Shown here in pieces: positions 24,816 to 33,445 of a stretch of 64,000 nt of DNA; the stretch's first letter is position 1, and the number at the start of each line of letters is the position of its first letter. This stretch comes from an uncultured bacterium (GTDB lineage: Bacteria > Calescibacteriota > Calescibacteriia > Calescibacteriales > Calescibacteriaceae), in NCBI GenBank assembly GCA_938036315.1, contig CALHPK010000009.1:186001-250000 (forward strand). The letters run 5' to 3'. A program made the translations under genes and the position numbers. The notes below the pieces were generated by a model. The model was given only the letters and a program-made list of their open reading frames with translations, did no database searches and was not told the origin of the DNA.

Positions 24816-26093
24816 CTACAAAACAAGGAGTTCCTCCTCAGTCACAGGTGGGGAAAATAAAAATCCCTGTGCGAAATCGAAATCGAAATCTCTGACAAGT
24901 TCCAATTCTTCTTTTGTTTCTATACCCTCAGCACAAATCTTCTTACCTATACCTTTTACCATCTGTACAATGCCCTGTATAATTATTCGATTAAAATTAT
25001 CCCCACTACCTGCTTCCTTAATAACGGATTTATCTATCTTGACTATCTCAGCCGGAATATCTTTAATATGAGATATAATAGATGATGAAGATCCGAAGTC
25101 ATCAATTATAAACCTAAAACCTACTTTCCTCAAGAGCTCAATATTTTTCAAAAATTCCTTTATCTCCTCGAATCTTGCCTTCTCACTTATCTCAAGATAT
25201 ATCCTCTCTGCCTGAATATTGTATCTTTTGACATTATCAATTATACTCTTTACAAATGATGTTGTAAGATGCTGAGGTAGAATATTGAATGAGAAACAAT
25301 ATTTATGTAGTCTCCGAGATATTTCAGAAAGCTTTCCAAATATAAACTCGTTCACAACCCGAGATATCCCTAACTCCTCAGAAACCGATATTATCTTTTC
25401 TGGTCCTATATCTTGTCCATACCATCTCAGAAGTAATTCAATCATCTTAATCCTCATTCCATTTTTCAGGTCAACTATTGGTTGGAAAACCATATACATT
25501 TTACCACTGCGTATAGCCTCATAAAGTTCATCGAGTATTCTCCTACCTCGCCCAATACTTAACTCGGCTCCATCACCGGATATAGAGAATGTATTTCCTC
25601 CTTTCTTCTCCGCTCCCTCGAGCGCCAGCTCTGCAGATTTTATCAGCTCATCAATCCTTCTACTATCCTTCGGAAAAATACTTATCCCTATATTAACAGA
25701 TGGTTGTATTAACTTCCCGCCGAATTTTACACCTCTTGAAACCAATTCAATAATCCTTGAAGCTACACTTTCAGCAAACTCTTGCAAGTTTCCAATCTCA
25801 CTTTGACCAGGATCTTTAAGAATGAAAAATTTCCTTTCAGATACCATCCCAATGATATCAGATGGAGAATTCGCAACCTTTTTAAGTTGGTTTACGATAA
25901 ATTTAACTATTCGTTCTACTTTTTGGTGGCCAAGATGAATTACGAGCTTATCGAAATATCTAAGTAATACTACATATAAGAAACGATACTTGGTATCACT
26001 CTTGGTAGCATAGCTCAAGTTTTTTTTTGCCAACGTTATAAACTTTGATCTACTACTAACTATATGCCTCAAAGTTTTACCCTTTTTTTTCAT
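24816..26093 (-). CDS. EAL-domain c-di-GMP phosphodiesterase with degenerate GGDEF
   Basis: 425 residues, soluble. The N-terminal half (about 40-180) has GGDEF-fold features (VNIGISIFPKD, AELALEGAEKKGGNTF) but no GG(D/E)EF motif, so it is probably non-cyclising. The EAL half (from about 190) keeps the catalytic set: Glu in IELLLRW, Asn in FNILP, Glu in LEISE, the Asp pair in IDDFGSSSS, Lys in VKIDKSV, Glu in AEGIET and Gln in AQGFLF. It should hydrolyse c-di-GMP, plausibly tuning motility versus attachment. It is convergent with the ArsA-like gene (6 bp apart). The upstream 26094-26319 spacer shows no clear feature besides an inverted TGACAA...TTGTCA pair near 26185. Confidence 0.9.
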   Translation of the reverse strand: MKKKGKTLRHIVSSRSKFITLAKKNLSYATKSDTKYRFLYVVLLRYFDKLVIHLGHQKVERIVKFIVNQLKKVANSPSDIIGMVSERKFFILKDPGQSEIGNLQEFAESVASRIIELVSRGVKFGGKLIQPSVNIGISIFPKDSRRIDELIKSAELALEGAEKKGGNTFSISGDGAELSIGRGRRILDELYEAIRSGKMYMVFQPIVDLKNGMRIKMIELLLRWYGQDIGPEKIISVSEELGISRVVNEFIFGKLSEISRRLHKYCFSFNILPQHLTTSFVKSIIDNVKRYNIQAERIYLEISEKARFEEIKEFLKNIELLRKVGFRFIIDDFGSSSSIISHIKDIPAEIVKIDKSVIKEAGSGDNFNRIIIQGIVQMVKGIGKKICAEGIETKEELELVRDFDFDFAQGFLFSPPVTEEELLVL

Positions 26094-26319
26094 CCCCGTT
26101 ATTATTTAAATTAGTCATTTTTTCTATTTTTTTGCGGTAGCTTGTGCGACAAAGAAAAAATTATTACTTAGCGATTTGAACTTGACAATAACAATTTGTT
26201 TTCTCTTGTCAGGTGAGAAGATATATTCATCTTTGATCTATACCGTTACATCCTTCAATTAATCTTACGATCTTTCTATTTTATTTGCATTGCCCTCAAA
26301 TATGAAAGTGCAACCTTAT

Positions 26320-26742
26320 TTATACTCTCATTCTTTCAAGGGTATTTTTGATGCCTATAAATTTGCTACTTATGAATTCCGAAGCCACCCTATACCTGAA
26401 AGTATTCTCTTGAAGTTTTACCATCTCCGTGTCTATATCTACAGAGTTACCATCAGGACTGAAGGAATTCATCTCATAGTATACTTGAGGTTTTGGAGGA
26501 GCTGGATATGGACTTTGAATATGTCGCGGATCAGTCAAGGCAAGCTTCAAACTTGGCTTTTCTCCATAAACTATAGATTTTAAATAATCTTCAAAATATA
26601 TATCTTTAGCTTTATACTTTGGAGTATCAATATTAGCTATATTTGATGAGATCACAAGATTCCTTTGGAAGAATACATCCAAAGCCTTCTTATATAATTC
26701 AAAATCTCTACCAAAAATTTTAGAATCCACGTCAACTTCCAT
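26320..26742 (-). CDS. flgB: Flagellar basal-body rod protein FlgB
   Basis: 140 residues, normal for FlgB (about 130-140), a proximal rod component in the periplasm, exported by the flagellar type III system. The N-terminal helix with the family motif ISSNIANIDTPKYKAKDI is at about 32-49; the C-terminal helix has DIDTEMVKLQENTFRY, matching the rod/hook consensus. No flgC or fliE follows, although these normally form one operon; the neighbours are an EAL protein and a glycosyltransferase. No Shine-Dalgarno sequence is evident before the ATG. The spacer upstream (26743-26838) contains a run of AATTTT units. Confidence 0.94.
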   Translation of the reverse strand: MEVDVDSKIFGRDFELYKKALDVFFQRNLVISSNIANIDTPKYKAKDIYFEDYLKSIVYGEKPSLKLALTDPRHIQSPYPAPPKPQVYYEMNSFSPDGNSVDIDTEMVKLQENTFRYRVASEFISSKFIGIKNTLERMRV

Positions 26743-26838
26743 ATTAACTGATGATGAAAATAGTGTACCATAGGAAAAATCTTCCCAACTAATCAGCCCA
26801 ACTAAATATCTAATTTTAATTTTAATTTAATTTTAAAA

Positions 26839-27906
26839 TCAGCTTTGGCTGAAAACTACTTCATAGATCTGTTCACCGGTGCTGAATGATAGAAATTTTT
26901 CGCGAACTTTCTGAGCCCTCAACTCGAGTTTTCTTTTCAGCTCTTGATTATGGTATAGCTTCAGAATTTTCATAGCCAAATCGTGTGGAGATGATGGATC
27001 GAAGAAAATTGCCATATCTCCTGATATCTCTCTGAATGGCTCTATATCCGAAAGTATCATAGCCTTGCCGAAAAATGCAGATTCAATCATTGGGAGACCC
27101 AGACCTTCCATCAAAGATGGGAAAACACAAGCAAATGCTTCCCTGACAAGCGCAAAAAGAAGTTCATCATTCGGGGAATTTATTATTTTTACCTTTGTGT
27201 TATGCTTTACCCTTTCCTCTATTTTCTGGGCATTCCTTCCTCCACCCCCTACCAAGACAAGCTGAAGATCAGTCTGACCACTTATCCTCTCAAAAGCAGA
27301 AATCAGAACACCCACATTCTTGTGAGGGTTAAAATTTCCTACATAAAGGAGATATTTTTTAGGATATATGCCAAAAGCTTCAAGATCTTTTGGAGATATT
27401 CTAATCTCGCCCGACGTTTTCACATAAGATAAGTCCAAAAGCACCTTGATTGTATCTCTACCTGTGAATTTCTCAATTTCCTTTTTCCAGTATTCAGATA
27501 TCACAATAATCTTGTGTGGCAATCTCCCAAAAAATTTCAGAAACATCTTCTGAAATATAGAGAAATTTATAAGATCTGCAACTAAAATTATTGTCCTGAT
27601 ACCAGCAAGGGGGAAAATAATAGGGAATTTTGGATATACTGAAAAGTATACCTTAGACTTTCCAAGGATCTTGATTGGGACCAAAACTTGATCGCAAACA
27701 GCACCTCCGTTCACATCTGCAAAGGCTACCTTTTCATGTAAAAGTTGAGCTATAAATTCTTTATCTGTATTTTTATCTGATAAAACCAAGACAGATTTTC
27801 CTCTATCACCAAGCGTTCTGAGAAATGAAATAAGATATCTTGAGAGTCCAGTTCTTCTTGTTCCCTTTTCTATCTCTCGTCCATCAACTGCGATATCAAA
27901 AATCAT
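26839..27906 (-). CDS. Glycosyltransferase, GT4 family
   Basis: 355 residues. Starts IAVDGREIEKGTRRTGLSRYL, a pattern of GT4 mannosyl/rhamnosyltransferases of surface polysaccharides. The donor domain shows LLYVGNFNPHKNVG (about 183-196), LVGGG and the E-x7-E site in FPSLMEGLGLPMIESAFFGK. It should add a sugar to a lipid-linked oligosaccharide in the cytoplasm. The ATG lies one base after the ispE stop, so the two are co-transcribed behind tRNA-Leu, although their functions are unrelated. Confidence 0.86.
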   Translation of the reverse strand: MIFDIAVDGREIEKGTRRTGLSRYLISFLRTLGDRGKSVLVLSDKNTDKEFIAQLLHEKVAFADVNGGAVCDQVLVPIKILGKSKVYFSVYPKFPIIFPLAGIRTIILVADLINFSIFQKMFLKFFGRLPHKIIVISEYWKKEIEKFTGRDTIKVLLDLSYVKTSGEIRISPKDLEAFGIYPKKYLLYVGNFNPHKNVGVLISAFERISGQTDLQLVLVGGGGRNAQKIEERVKHNTKVKIINSPNDELLFALVREAFACVFPSLMEGLGLPMIESAFFGKAMILSDIEPFREISGDMAIFFDPSSPHDLAMKILKLYHNQELKRKLELRAQKVREKFLSFSTGEQIYEVVFSQS

Positions 27907-27907
27907 T

Positions 27908-28792
27908 TCAAAAATTTACTGGTTCTGAAAGGAAAATTAAAGCTCTGTCCTCAAATTTACTTTTCAAAAATTTATATACATTATGAGCTTCTTGATCATC
28001 GGTAAAAACTGAAAAAATAGACGATCCAGATCCTGTAAGATAAAATTTGCAAATTTTGTCGATTTCGTTCTTTATTTTCTTAGCCTCTGGGAAAAGAAGA
28101 AGAAAAGATTTCTCGAGATCGTTCCATCCGAGAATTTCGTAGAACTCATCCAGTGATATTACTGGAACTTTGGGTTCGGCTATTTTCTCTTTCATAAATT
28201 TTAGAATCTTTTCTCTTTTTGAATTTTCTGACTCAAGTCCGATTTGGTCAAATTTTTCATAAACATCTTTTGTCAAGGACACAATCTTAGGAAACATTAT
28301 AACAAAACGGAGTTTGTCTCTGCCATTGATGATAACTTTCTTTATCTTTTCGCCTCTGCCGTAGATTATGACAGGTCCAGGTTTCATAAACAATGGTACA
28401 TCTGAGCCGATTTTCTTTGCGATTTTAAGTTGCTGTGGTTTTGGAATTTTTAGAATTTCAGCGATTTTCTTTATTGTGAAAGCAGAATCTGATGAAGCTC
28501 CTGCTAATCCAGAGCCTGGTGGAATATTCTTTCTGACAACTATCTTAGCAGAAAATCCTGTTAGCTCGGATATGATATCTAATGTCTTCCTTATAGTATT
28601 GTTTTCCGGAATTTCCCACACGCTCTCAAACGCAACTTCATTCCCTCGAAAATTTTTGGTAGCTACTATTTCAATTTCGTCAAATATCGAGACTTTATCG
28701 ACCAGCGATATTATATTGTGGTAGTTATCTTTTCTTTTTTTGAGCACGAACAGGTTCAGATTTATCTTTGCTGGGGCGAGAATTTTTGATAT
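27908..28792 (-). CDS. ispE: 4-diphosphocytidyl-2-C-methyl-D-erythritol kinase, with no ordinary start codon
   Basis: About 294 residues. GHMP kinase of the MEP isoprenoid pathway. The start motif LAPAKINLNLF, the ATP loop IPPGSGLAGASSDSA (about 90-104) and the C-terminal LTGSGSSIF are all diagnostic. Between the tRNA-Leu 3' end (28807) and the conserved N-terminus there is no in-frame ATG, GTG or TTG. Alignment with the usual M-x-K-(V/I)-L-x-PAKINL start puts the first residue at ATA 28792; CTG 28795 and ATT 28783 are alternatives. In-frame GTG (28885) and TTG (28876) exist only inside the tRNA, and ATG 28957 lies upstream of it. The chosen start is therefore uncertain. Confidence 0.85.
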   Translation of the reverse strand: MSKILAPAKINLNLFVLKKRKDNYHNIISLVDKVSIFDEIEIVATKNFRGNEVAFESVWEIPENNTIRKTLDIISELTGFSAKIVVRKNIPPGSGLAGASSDSAFTIKKIAEILKIPKPQQLKIAKKIGSDVPLFMKPGPVIIYGRGEKIKKVIINGRDKLRFVIMFPKIVSLTKDVYEKFDQIGLESENSKREKILKFMKEKIAEPKVPVISLDEFYEILGWNDLEKSFLLLFPEAKKIKNEIDKICKFYLTGSGSSIFSVFTDDQEAHNVYKFLKSKFEDRALIFLSEPVNF

Positions 28793-28806
28793 CAGAAGCT
28801 CGGAAG

Positions 28807-28891
28807 TGCCGAGGGCGGGACTTGAACCCGCACGGGATTGAGCCCCACTGGATCCTGAATCCAGCGCGTCTACCAATTCCGCCACCTCGGC
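28807..28891 (-). tRNA. tRNA-Leu (anticodon CAG), CCA not encoded
   Basis: 85-nt class II tRNA. Acceptor stem GCCGAGG/CCTCGGC, discriminator A at 28807, then CTTCC instead of CCA. Anticodon stem CTGGA/TCCAG encloses TTCAGGA, anticodon CAG. The variable arm TGGGGCTCAATCCCGT and the T-arm GGTTCAAGTCC are intact. A CCA-adding enzyme is therefore needed in this organism, although the Pro and Ser genes encode CCA. Confidence 0.96.
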
Positions 28892-28903
28892 AAAACTAAC
28901 TAC

Positions 28904-28956
28904 AAAATAAAAATTAAAACACCCCTTGACAAAAATAAAAATGTGCAAAATATACA
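28904..28956. promoter_or_regulatory. Divergent promoters with overlapping -35 boxes (tRNA-Leu/ispE and trpA)
   Basis: Plus strand: TTGACA (28926-28931) with TATACA at 28951-28956 (19-bp spacer; AATATA gives 17) towards trpA. Minus strand: TTGTCA (complement of 28927-28932), 17 bp, TATTTT (complement of 28904-28909), predicting a start about 6 nt before the tRNA 5' end. The two -35 boxes share five base pairs, so only one polymerase could bind at a time. Confidence 0.55.
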
Positions 28957-28991
28957 ACCATCAAAAAAACCAATTAAGCTGAAATACTTAG

Positions 28992-29720
28992 ATGAAAATC
29001 TGCTCATACTTCACTTGTGGATTCCCAGATCTTGAATCATCTTTGAAAATTATGTCCGAACTTTTAGAATTCTCTGATTATCTCGAAATAGGCATACCAT
29101 TTACAGATCCCATCGCTGATGGTCCAACAATACAGTTTTCATCTTTCAAAGCCCTTGAGAATGGATTTAAAGTGGATCAAACTTTCAAAGTCGCGGAGAA
29201 CCTTTCAAAATCTGGGAAGAAAATTCTCATTATGACATACTACAACATCATCTTTAGGAACAAAGAGAAATTTTTACAAAATGCAAAAGACTCTGGGGTT
29301 TGGGGAATTGTTGTTCCAGATTTGCTCCCCGGAGAAGATCTGGACTTTGAGGAACTTATGAGCAAACTCAACCTGAAAACCGTATTTTTTGTTGCTCCAA
29401 ACACTAAAAAGACACGGATAAAATTCATAGATAAGCACACAACAGGATTTATATACTATATAACAGTAAAGGGTATAACAGGAGAACGCGAGAGACTTCC
29501 AGATGAGTTAAAGCAAAAAATTAAATCGGTAAAAGCTGTGGCAAAAAAAGAAGTTTTCGCAGGGTTCGGAATTTCAAAAAAAGAGCACATAAAAGAACTT
29601 GAAAACATCGCAGATGGAGTAATAATAGGAAGTGCTATAATAAGAAAAGTTATTGAATCAAATAATATCAACTCAGCAATTAGCAATATAAGACAATTTA
29701 TGAGAGAACTAACCCAATAA
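28992..29720 (+). CDS. trpA: Tryptophan synthase alpha subunit
   Basis: 242 residues (usual about 250-270). Cleaves indole-3-glycerol phosphate and passes indole to TrpB. The catalytic Glu and Asp are in LEIGIPFTDPIADGPTIQ (about 33-50), followed by the MTYYNIIF strand, the loop 6 region YITVKGITGER, and the phosphate site GFGIS...ADGVIIGSAI. The N-terminus begins at the first beta strand without the usual 10-20 residue helix. trpB and other trp genes are absent nearby, so the gene is detached from its operon. Its promoter overlaps that of tRNA-Leu. The 200-bp spacer behind it (29721-29920) shows nothing but A-rich sequence. Confidence 0.95.
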   Translation: MKICSYFTCGFPDLESSLKIMSELLEFSDYLEIGIPFTDPIADGPTIQFSSFKALENGFKVDQTFKVAENLSKSGKKILIMTYYNIIFRNKEKFLQNAKDSGVWGIVVPDLLPGEDLDFEELMSKLNLKTVFFVAPNTKKTRIKFIDKHTTGFIYYITVKGITGERERLPDELKQKIKSVKAVAKKEVFAGFGISKKEHIKELENIADGVIIGSAIIRKVIESNNINSAISNIRQFMRELTQ

Positions 29721-29920
29721 CAAAAAAAACACCGCAAAACTGACCCCAAATAAACAAAACTCAAACATAACTAAAAACATAATCGGCAATATGAAATTCA
29801 TAAAGCAAAATTCATAAACCTTTTTACTTGTGAAACTTACAGATTTTCTTGATTCGAATATCTTTCAGATGCACTATCGCAAAAATAAAAGATAAGAAGA
29901 CAAAAGGACATTCTACTGAT

Positions 29921-31249
29921 TCACGTCTTCCCCAAAGATTTTATATCATCAAAGAATTCCGGATATGAGACCGAAATACAATTCACATCATCTAAAAAGA
30001 GTCGCCCTGGTATCAGCATTCCAAAGACAAAAAAACTCATTGCAATCCTATGATCATAGAAAGTATTAATATAATAGTCCTTAGTGAATACTCTATAGGC
30101 AGATTCTCCGAGTCCCTCAAAAGAAAAGCCATCCTCATACTCCTGAACATCTATTCCGAGATTCCTCAGATTTGAACAGATAGCATAAATTCTGTCAGTT
30201 TCCTTGACTCTCAATTCTTTAGCATCTCTTACAGAAAAAACTCCCTCAGAAAATATAGCACATATCGAGAGAATAGGGATTTCATCTATTATCAAAGGAA
30301 TCCATTCACCTGAAAATTCGTTATTCTTAAGTGTACCGCAATATCTTGCCAAACAAAAACCAAAATGTTCTCCGACTTCTTCTCCAACAACTTCGACTCT
30401 AACATCAGCTCCCATACTCTTTACAGCTGAAATGAACCCAGTTCTTGTAGGATTTAGTAAGACATCTGAAATTTCAACCTCGCTTCCCTTACCCAAAATA
30501 GCCGAAGCTATAATAAATGAAGCAGACGATATATCGCCTGGAATCTTCAAGAGTTCAGGAGTTTTTGGTTTACCCTTACAGAATATAAAACCATCTGGCT
30601 GTCTGACAACTTCTATAGAAAAATAAGGGAGCATTCTTTCTGTGTGGTCACGTGATTTTATTTTTTCTCTCACCTTCACAGGTTCACTACTCCAAAGATT
30701 AGCAAGCAACAAGGCGGTTTTGACTTGAGCTGACGATATCTCCATATCAAATTCTCCTCCTTTACTGAACCCTCCGATTCCCTCAAAAACAAGCGGGAGC
30801 CTATTCCCACCTTCTCTCCCCCATATCTTAGCTCCCAGCTTTCTTAATGGCTCAACAACTCTCAACATAGGTCTTCTTCTCAAACTCTCATCCCCATCAA
30901 GTACTGACGGAAATTTTTGCGCAGACAAGATTGTGGAGAAAATTCTAGCTGTTGTGCCAGAATTTCCAGCATAAAGGATTTTCTCCGGAGGATTAAGGTA
31001 AATTCCTTTGCCAGAAATCTCCACAAAACCCCCTGAGCTATTCAGCCCAACACCTAAGGATTGGACAATATCACAAGTACGCTTCACGTCATCTGAAGAA
31101 CTCAAATTGTATATCTTAGTTTTTCCCTGACACAGAGCAGAAAGCATCACAGCACGATGCGATATAGATTTGTCTCCTCTGATCCTCAAACTTCCAGCAA
31201 GAGCACGAAATTTTGGAACTTCATACCACATTGGAACTTCACACCGCAT
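29921..31249 (-). CDS. aroA: 3-phosphoshikimate 1-carboxyvinyltransferase (EPSP synthase)
   Basis: 442 residues. Shikimate-pathway enzyme joining PEP to shikimate 3-phosphate. The first motif RGDKSISHRAVMLSAL (about 22-38) and LYAGNSGTTARIFS (about 92-105) form the active site; the C-terminal RVKETDRI and DHRIAMSFFVFG motifs are present. The first 12 residues are a two-fold copy (R/W-x-E-V-P after each Met) produced by an 18-bp tandem duplication, so either of two ATGs (31249 or 31231) may be the start. It follows cstA by 3 nt and is probably co-transcribed. Confidence 0.95.
   Translation of the reverse strand: MRCEVPMWYEVPKFRALAGSLRIRGDKSISHRAVMLSALCQGKTKIYNLSSSDDVKRTCDIVQSLGVGLNSSGGFVEISGKGIYLNPPEKILYAGNSGTTARIFSTILSAQKFPSVLDGDESLRRRPMLRVVEPLRKLGAKIWGREGGNRLPLVFEGIGGFSKGGEFDMEISSAQVKTALLLANLWSSEPVKVREKIKSRDHTERMLPYFSIEVVRQPDGFIFCKGKPKTPELLKIPGDISSASFIIASAILGKGSEVEISDVLLNPTRTGFISAVKSMGADVRVEVVGEEVGEHFGFCLARYCGTLKNNEFSGEWIPLIIDEIPILSICAIFSEGVFSVRDAKELRVKETDRIYAICSNLRNLGIDVQEYEDGFSFEGLGESAYRVFTKDYYINTFYDHRIAMSFFVFGMLIPGRLFLDDVNCISVSYPEFFDDIKSLGKT
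31214..31249 (-). repeat. 18-bp tandem duplication of the aroA start region
   Basis: ATGCGGTGTGAAGTTCCA (31249-31232) is followed by ATGTGGTATGAAGTTCCA (31231-31214), 16 of 18 bases identical, in frame, each beginning with ATG. Confidence 0.9.
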
Positions 31250-31252
31250 AGG

Positions 31253-32836
31253 TTACCTAACCTTTTCTTCGTAGTAAGATGCTATATAATTTGCAACCAC
31301 TACTGATAAGATAAATAAAACTGAAACAAAAGGGAAAATCAGAAACAAAAGCATAACAGAATCTTTTGCAAGCATAAATTCTTTCAGCTGACTCAAATTT
31401 GCTAAAATAAAAATTCCAAGTAGAGCAACGACAATTATGGAATAAAAAATATAGTTTTTCCTTGTTCTCATCATCCACCCCAAAATCACTCCCGAAATCC
31501 CAACAAAAATGGATAGATTGTATATTCCAAAAAGAGTCCATATCTTTTCAATTGCTGAAAAAGAGTAATCTCCCCTGAATAACCAGATATATAGCAGAGA
31601 AGGTATCCCCAAAATTGAGATAAAAAAGAGTGTTTTATAAGCTATTTTTCTATATCTTCCTTCATCTCTTCCTGGTAGTGCATAGTATATAGATCTTGGT
31701 AGTGATGCAAAGGATGTGATTGAAATTGCTGAAAAGAACAAAATGGCAAAGTCCCTGAGTGAATCTTTTGGAATATAGGGATTGTTACTTAGCTCAGCAA
31801 AACCATTTACAAAAGCCAGAATTACATTTTGCTGTTGCAATGAATATCCTATGAGTACCGCCTTGATAACTATCAAAATTACAAGCAATTCAACAATGAG
31901 GCTCCCCCAACAAACAGGTAAAATATGACATTCAGATGACATATGCTTTGAGCTTAACGAAGAAGTAAGCAAAGCGTGAAATCCTGAAAAACCAAGACAC
32001 CCCAAATAAACAAAAATTAACGGAGAGAAATCCTCAATTTTAAGCTCGAATGGAACTATCGCTTGTGTTCCGCCTGAAATTAACCCCCAACCTCCTAAAG
32101 CTAAAAGCGGTATAGATAAAAAGCTTGAGATAAACCCAAATGATTGTGGAGAGATCCACACTGGTAATATCAATGATGCGAATGAGTAGCCAAGTATAAT
32201 CAGAGCTAATATCTTCTGATCGATATGGAAGTGTATGTACTGAGCTATAATCGAACTAGCGGTAATCCAAACTATAGCAAGTAGCGATGCTATTCCCTGC
32301 GGTACAGGTATAACCCTGATGAGAATAGATGATAAGAAAGAGAAAAAAAGCATATATATAAAAGCAGAAGAGGCCTTTTCAGATAGGGTCAGAGAATAAG
32401 GAATAATCCACAGATATATTAAAGCGAAAAATGAAAACGATAAAACAACTATAGCCAGAAGAAGCACCCAAGAGAATCTTCCGATAAATCTTTTAGATAG
32501 CTCAATCAAACTTTCCCCTTCATTATGCAAAGAGACGTAAGCCGATAAAAAATCACGAACGAAAGCTAAAATAATACCTAAAAGCAATATCCAGAACACT
32601 GGAGACTCGCCAAATCTCAGAGAAAAAGACGATCCTAAAACAGCCCCGATTCCCAAAATAGCAGAAAGATGCGAACCAAAGAGTATCAGAGGCTTTGTTG
32701 GGACAAAATCTACTCTGTCGTACCTAGATATTGCTGGAGTCGGTTTGATACAATCTAACTTGAAAAGCCCCTTGATGAATCTTGACAAAATTGAATAGGA
32801 CAGAACCGAAAACAAAGAGGCAAAAAGAAAATTCAT
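31253..32836 (-). CDS. cstA: CstA-family carbon starvation / peptide-pyruvate transporter
   Basis: 527 residues with about 13-16 predicted transmembrane helices. The family motif is near the N-terminus: RVDFVPTKPLILFGSHLSAILGIGAVLG (about 40-68), matching the CstA pattern PT-x-K-x-VLFG-x-H-F-A-AIAG-AGP. E. coli CstA has about 700 residues; this is a short form. It should import peptides or pyruvate through the inner membrane. TM topology otherwise normal. Upstream GATAAAGTTAAAT precedes the ATG without a Shine-Dalgarno sequence. aroA follows by 3 nt. Confidence 0.8.
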   Translation of the reverse strand: MNFLFASLFSVLSYSILSRFIKGLFKLDCIKPTPAISRYDRVDFVPTKPLILFGSHLSAILGIGAVLGSSFSLRFGESPVFWILLLGIILAFVRDFLSAYVSLHNEGESLIELSKRFIGRFSWVLLLAIVVLSFSFFALIYLWIIPYSLTLSEKASSAFIYMLFFSFLSSILIRVIPVPQGIASLLAIVWITASSIIAQYIHFHIDQKILALIILGYSFASLILPVWISPQSFGFISSFLSIPLLALGGWGLISGGTQAIVPFELKIEDFSPLIFVYLGCLGFSGFHALLTSSLSSKHMSSECHILPVCWGSLIVELLVILIVIKAVLIGYSLQQQNVILAFVNGFAELSNNPYIPKDSLRDFAILFFSAISITSFASLPRSIYYALPGRDEGRYRKIAYKTLFFISILGIPSLLYIWLFRGDYSFSAIEKIWTLFGIYNLSIFVGISGVILGWMMRTRKNYIFYSIIVVALLGIFILANLSQLKEFMLAKDSVMLLFLIFPFVSVLFILSVVVANYIASYYEEKVR

Positions 32837-32929
32837 AGATTTAACTTTATCACCTGTGTTTGAGGTATCGAAAAAACCACAGAATTTTGTCTTTAGCGAT
32901 ACCTAATTATAGGGAAACAAAACTGCAAA

Positions 32930-32958
32930 TTAACTTTTTTGCGAAGAATCTCTTAATT
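32930..32958 (+). promoter_or_regulatory. rplO promoter, implying a leaderless mRNA
   Basis: TTAACT (32930-32935), 17 bp, TTAATT (32953-32958). The -10 box ends 7 nt before the rplO ATG, so transcription should start at or one base before it. Confidence 0.5.
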
Positions 32959-32965
32959 AGCAATT

Positions 32966-33421
32966 ATGCAAATTTTAAGCAATCTCAAACCCCCAAAGGG
33001 AGCAACTCATAGAAAAAAGAGAGTTGGCAGAGGGTATGGGACTCACGGGAAGACCTCAGGGAGGGGTCACAAAGGACAGGGTCAGCGCGGTACACTACCT
33101 CCACCATACTTTGAAGGGGGACAAACACCATTTATCAGACGAATACCAAAAAGAGGCTTTAGGTCAAAATTTCCCACTGTATACCAAGTTATTAACCTGA
33201 AAGATCTGGCAAAAATCCAGAGCGATGTAATCGATCCTCAGATACTATGGGAATCAGGACTCATAGATTCAAGATTCAAACCTGTGAAAATTTTAGGGGA
33301 TGGAGAAATTTCTAAACCCATAACTTTAAAGGTTCACGCAATCTCAGGATCTGCAAGAAAAAAAATCGAGAAAGCAGGTGGCAAAATAGAAATCCTTGAA
33401 ACACCAAAAATATCCAAGTAG
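32966..33421 (+). CDS. rplO: Large-subunit ribosomal protein uL15
   Basis: 151 residues, standard uL15. The Gly/Arg-rich N-terminal extension (KRVGRGYGTHGKTSGRGHKG, about 19-38) that threads into 23S rRNA, the FEGGQTPFIRRIPKRGF motif and the C-terminal LKVHAISGSARKKIEKAGG are all present. It is a single-gene unit between cstA and the RND pump, both on the other strand. In nearly all bacteria rplO sits directly before secY in the spc operon; here secY is about 4 kb away on the minus strand. Confidence 0.96.
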   Translation: MQILSNLKPPKGATHRKKRVGRGYGTHGKTSGRGHKGQGQRGTLPPPYFEGGQTPFIRRIPKRGFRSKFPTVYQVINLKDLAKIQSDVIDPQILWESGLIDSRFKPVKILGDGEISKPITLKVHAISGSARKKIEKAGGKIEILETPKISK

Positions 33422-33445
33422 ATAACTCTGAAGATCTACAGAACT

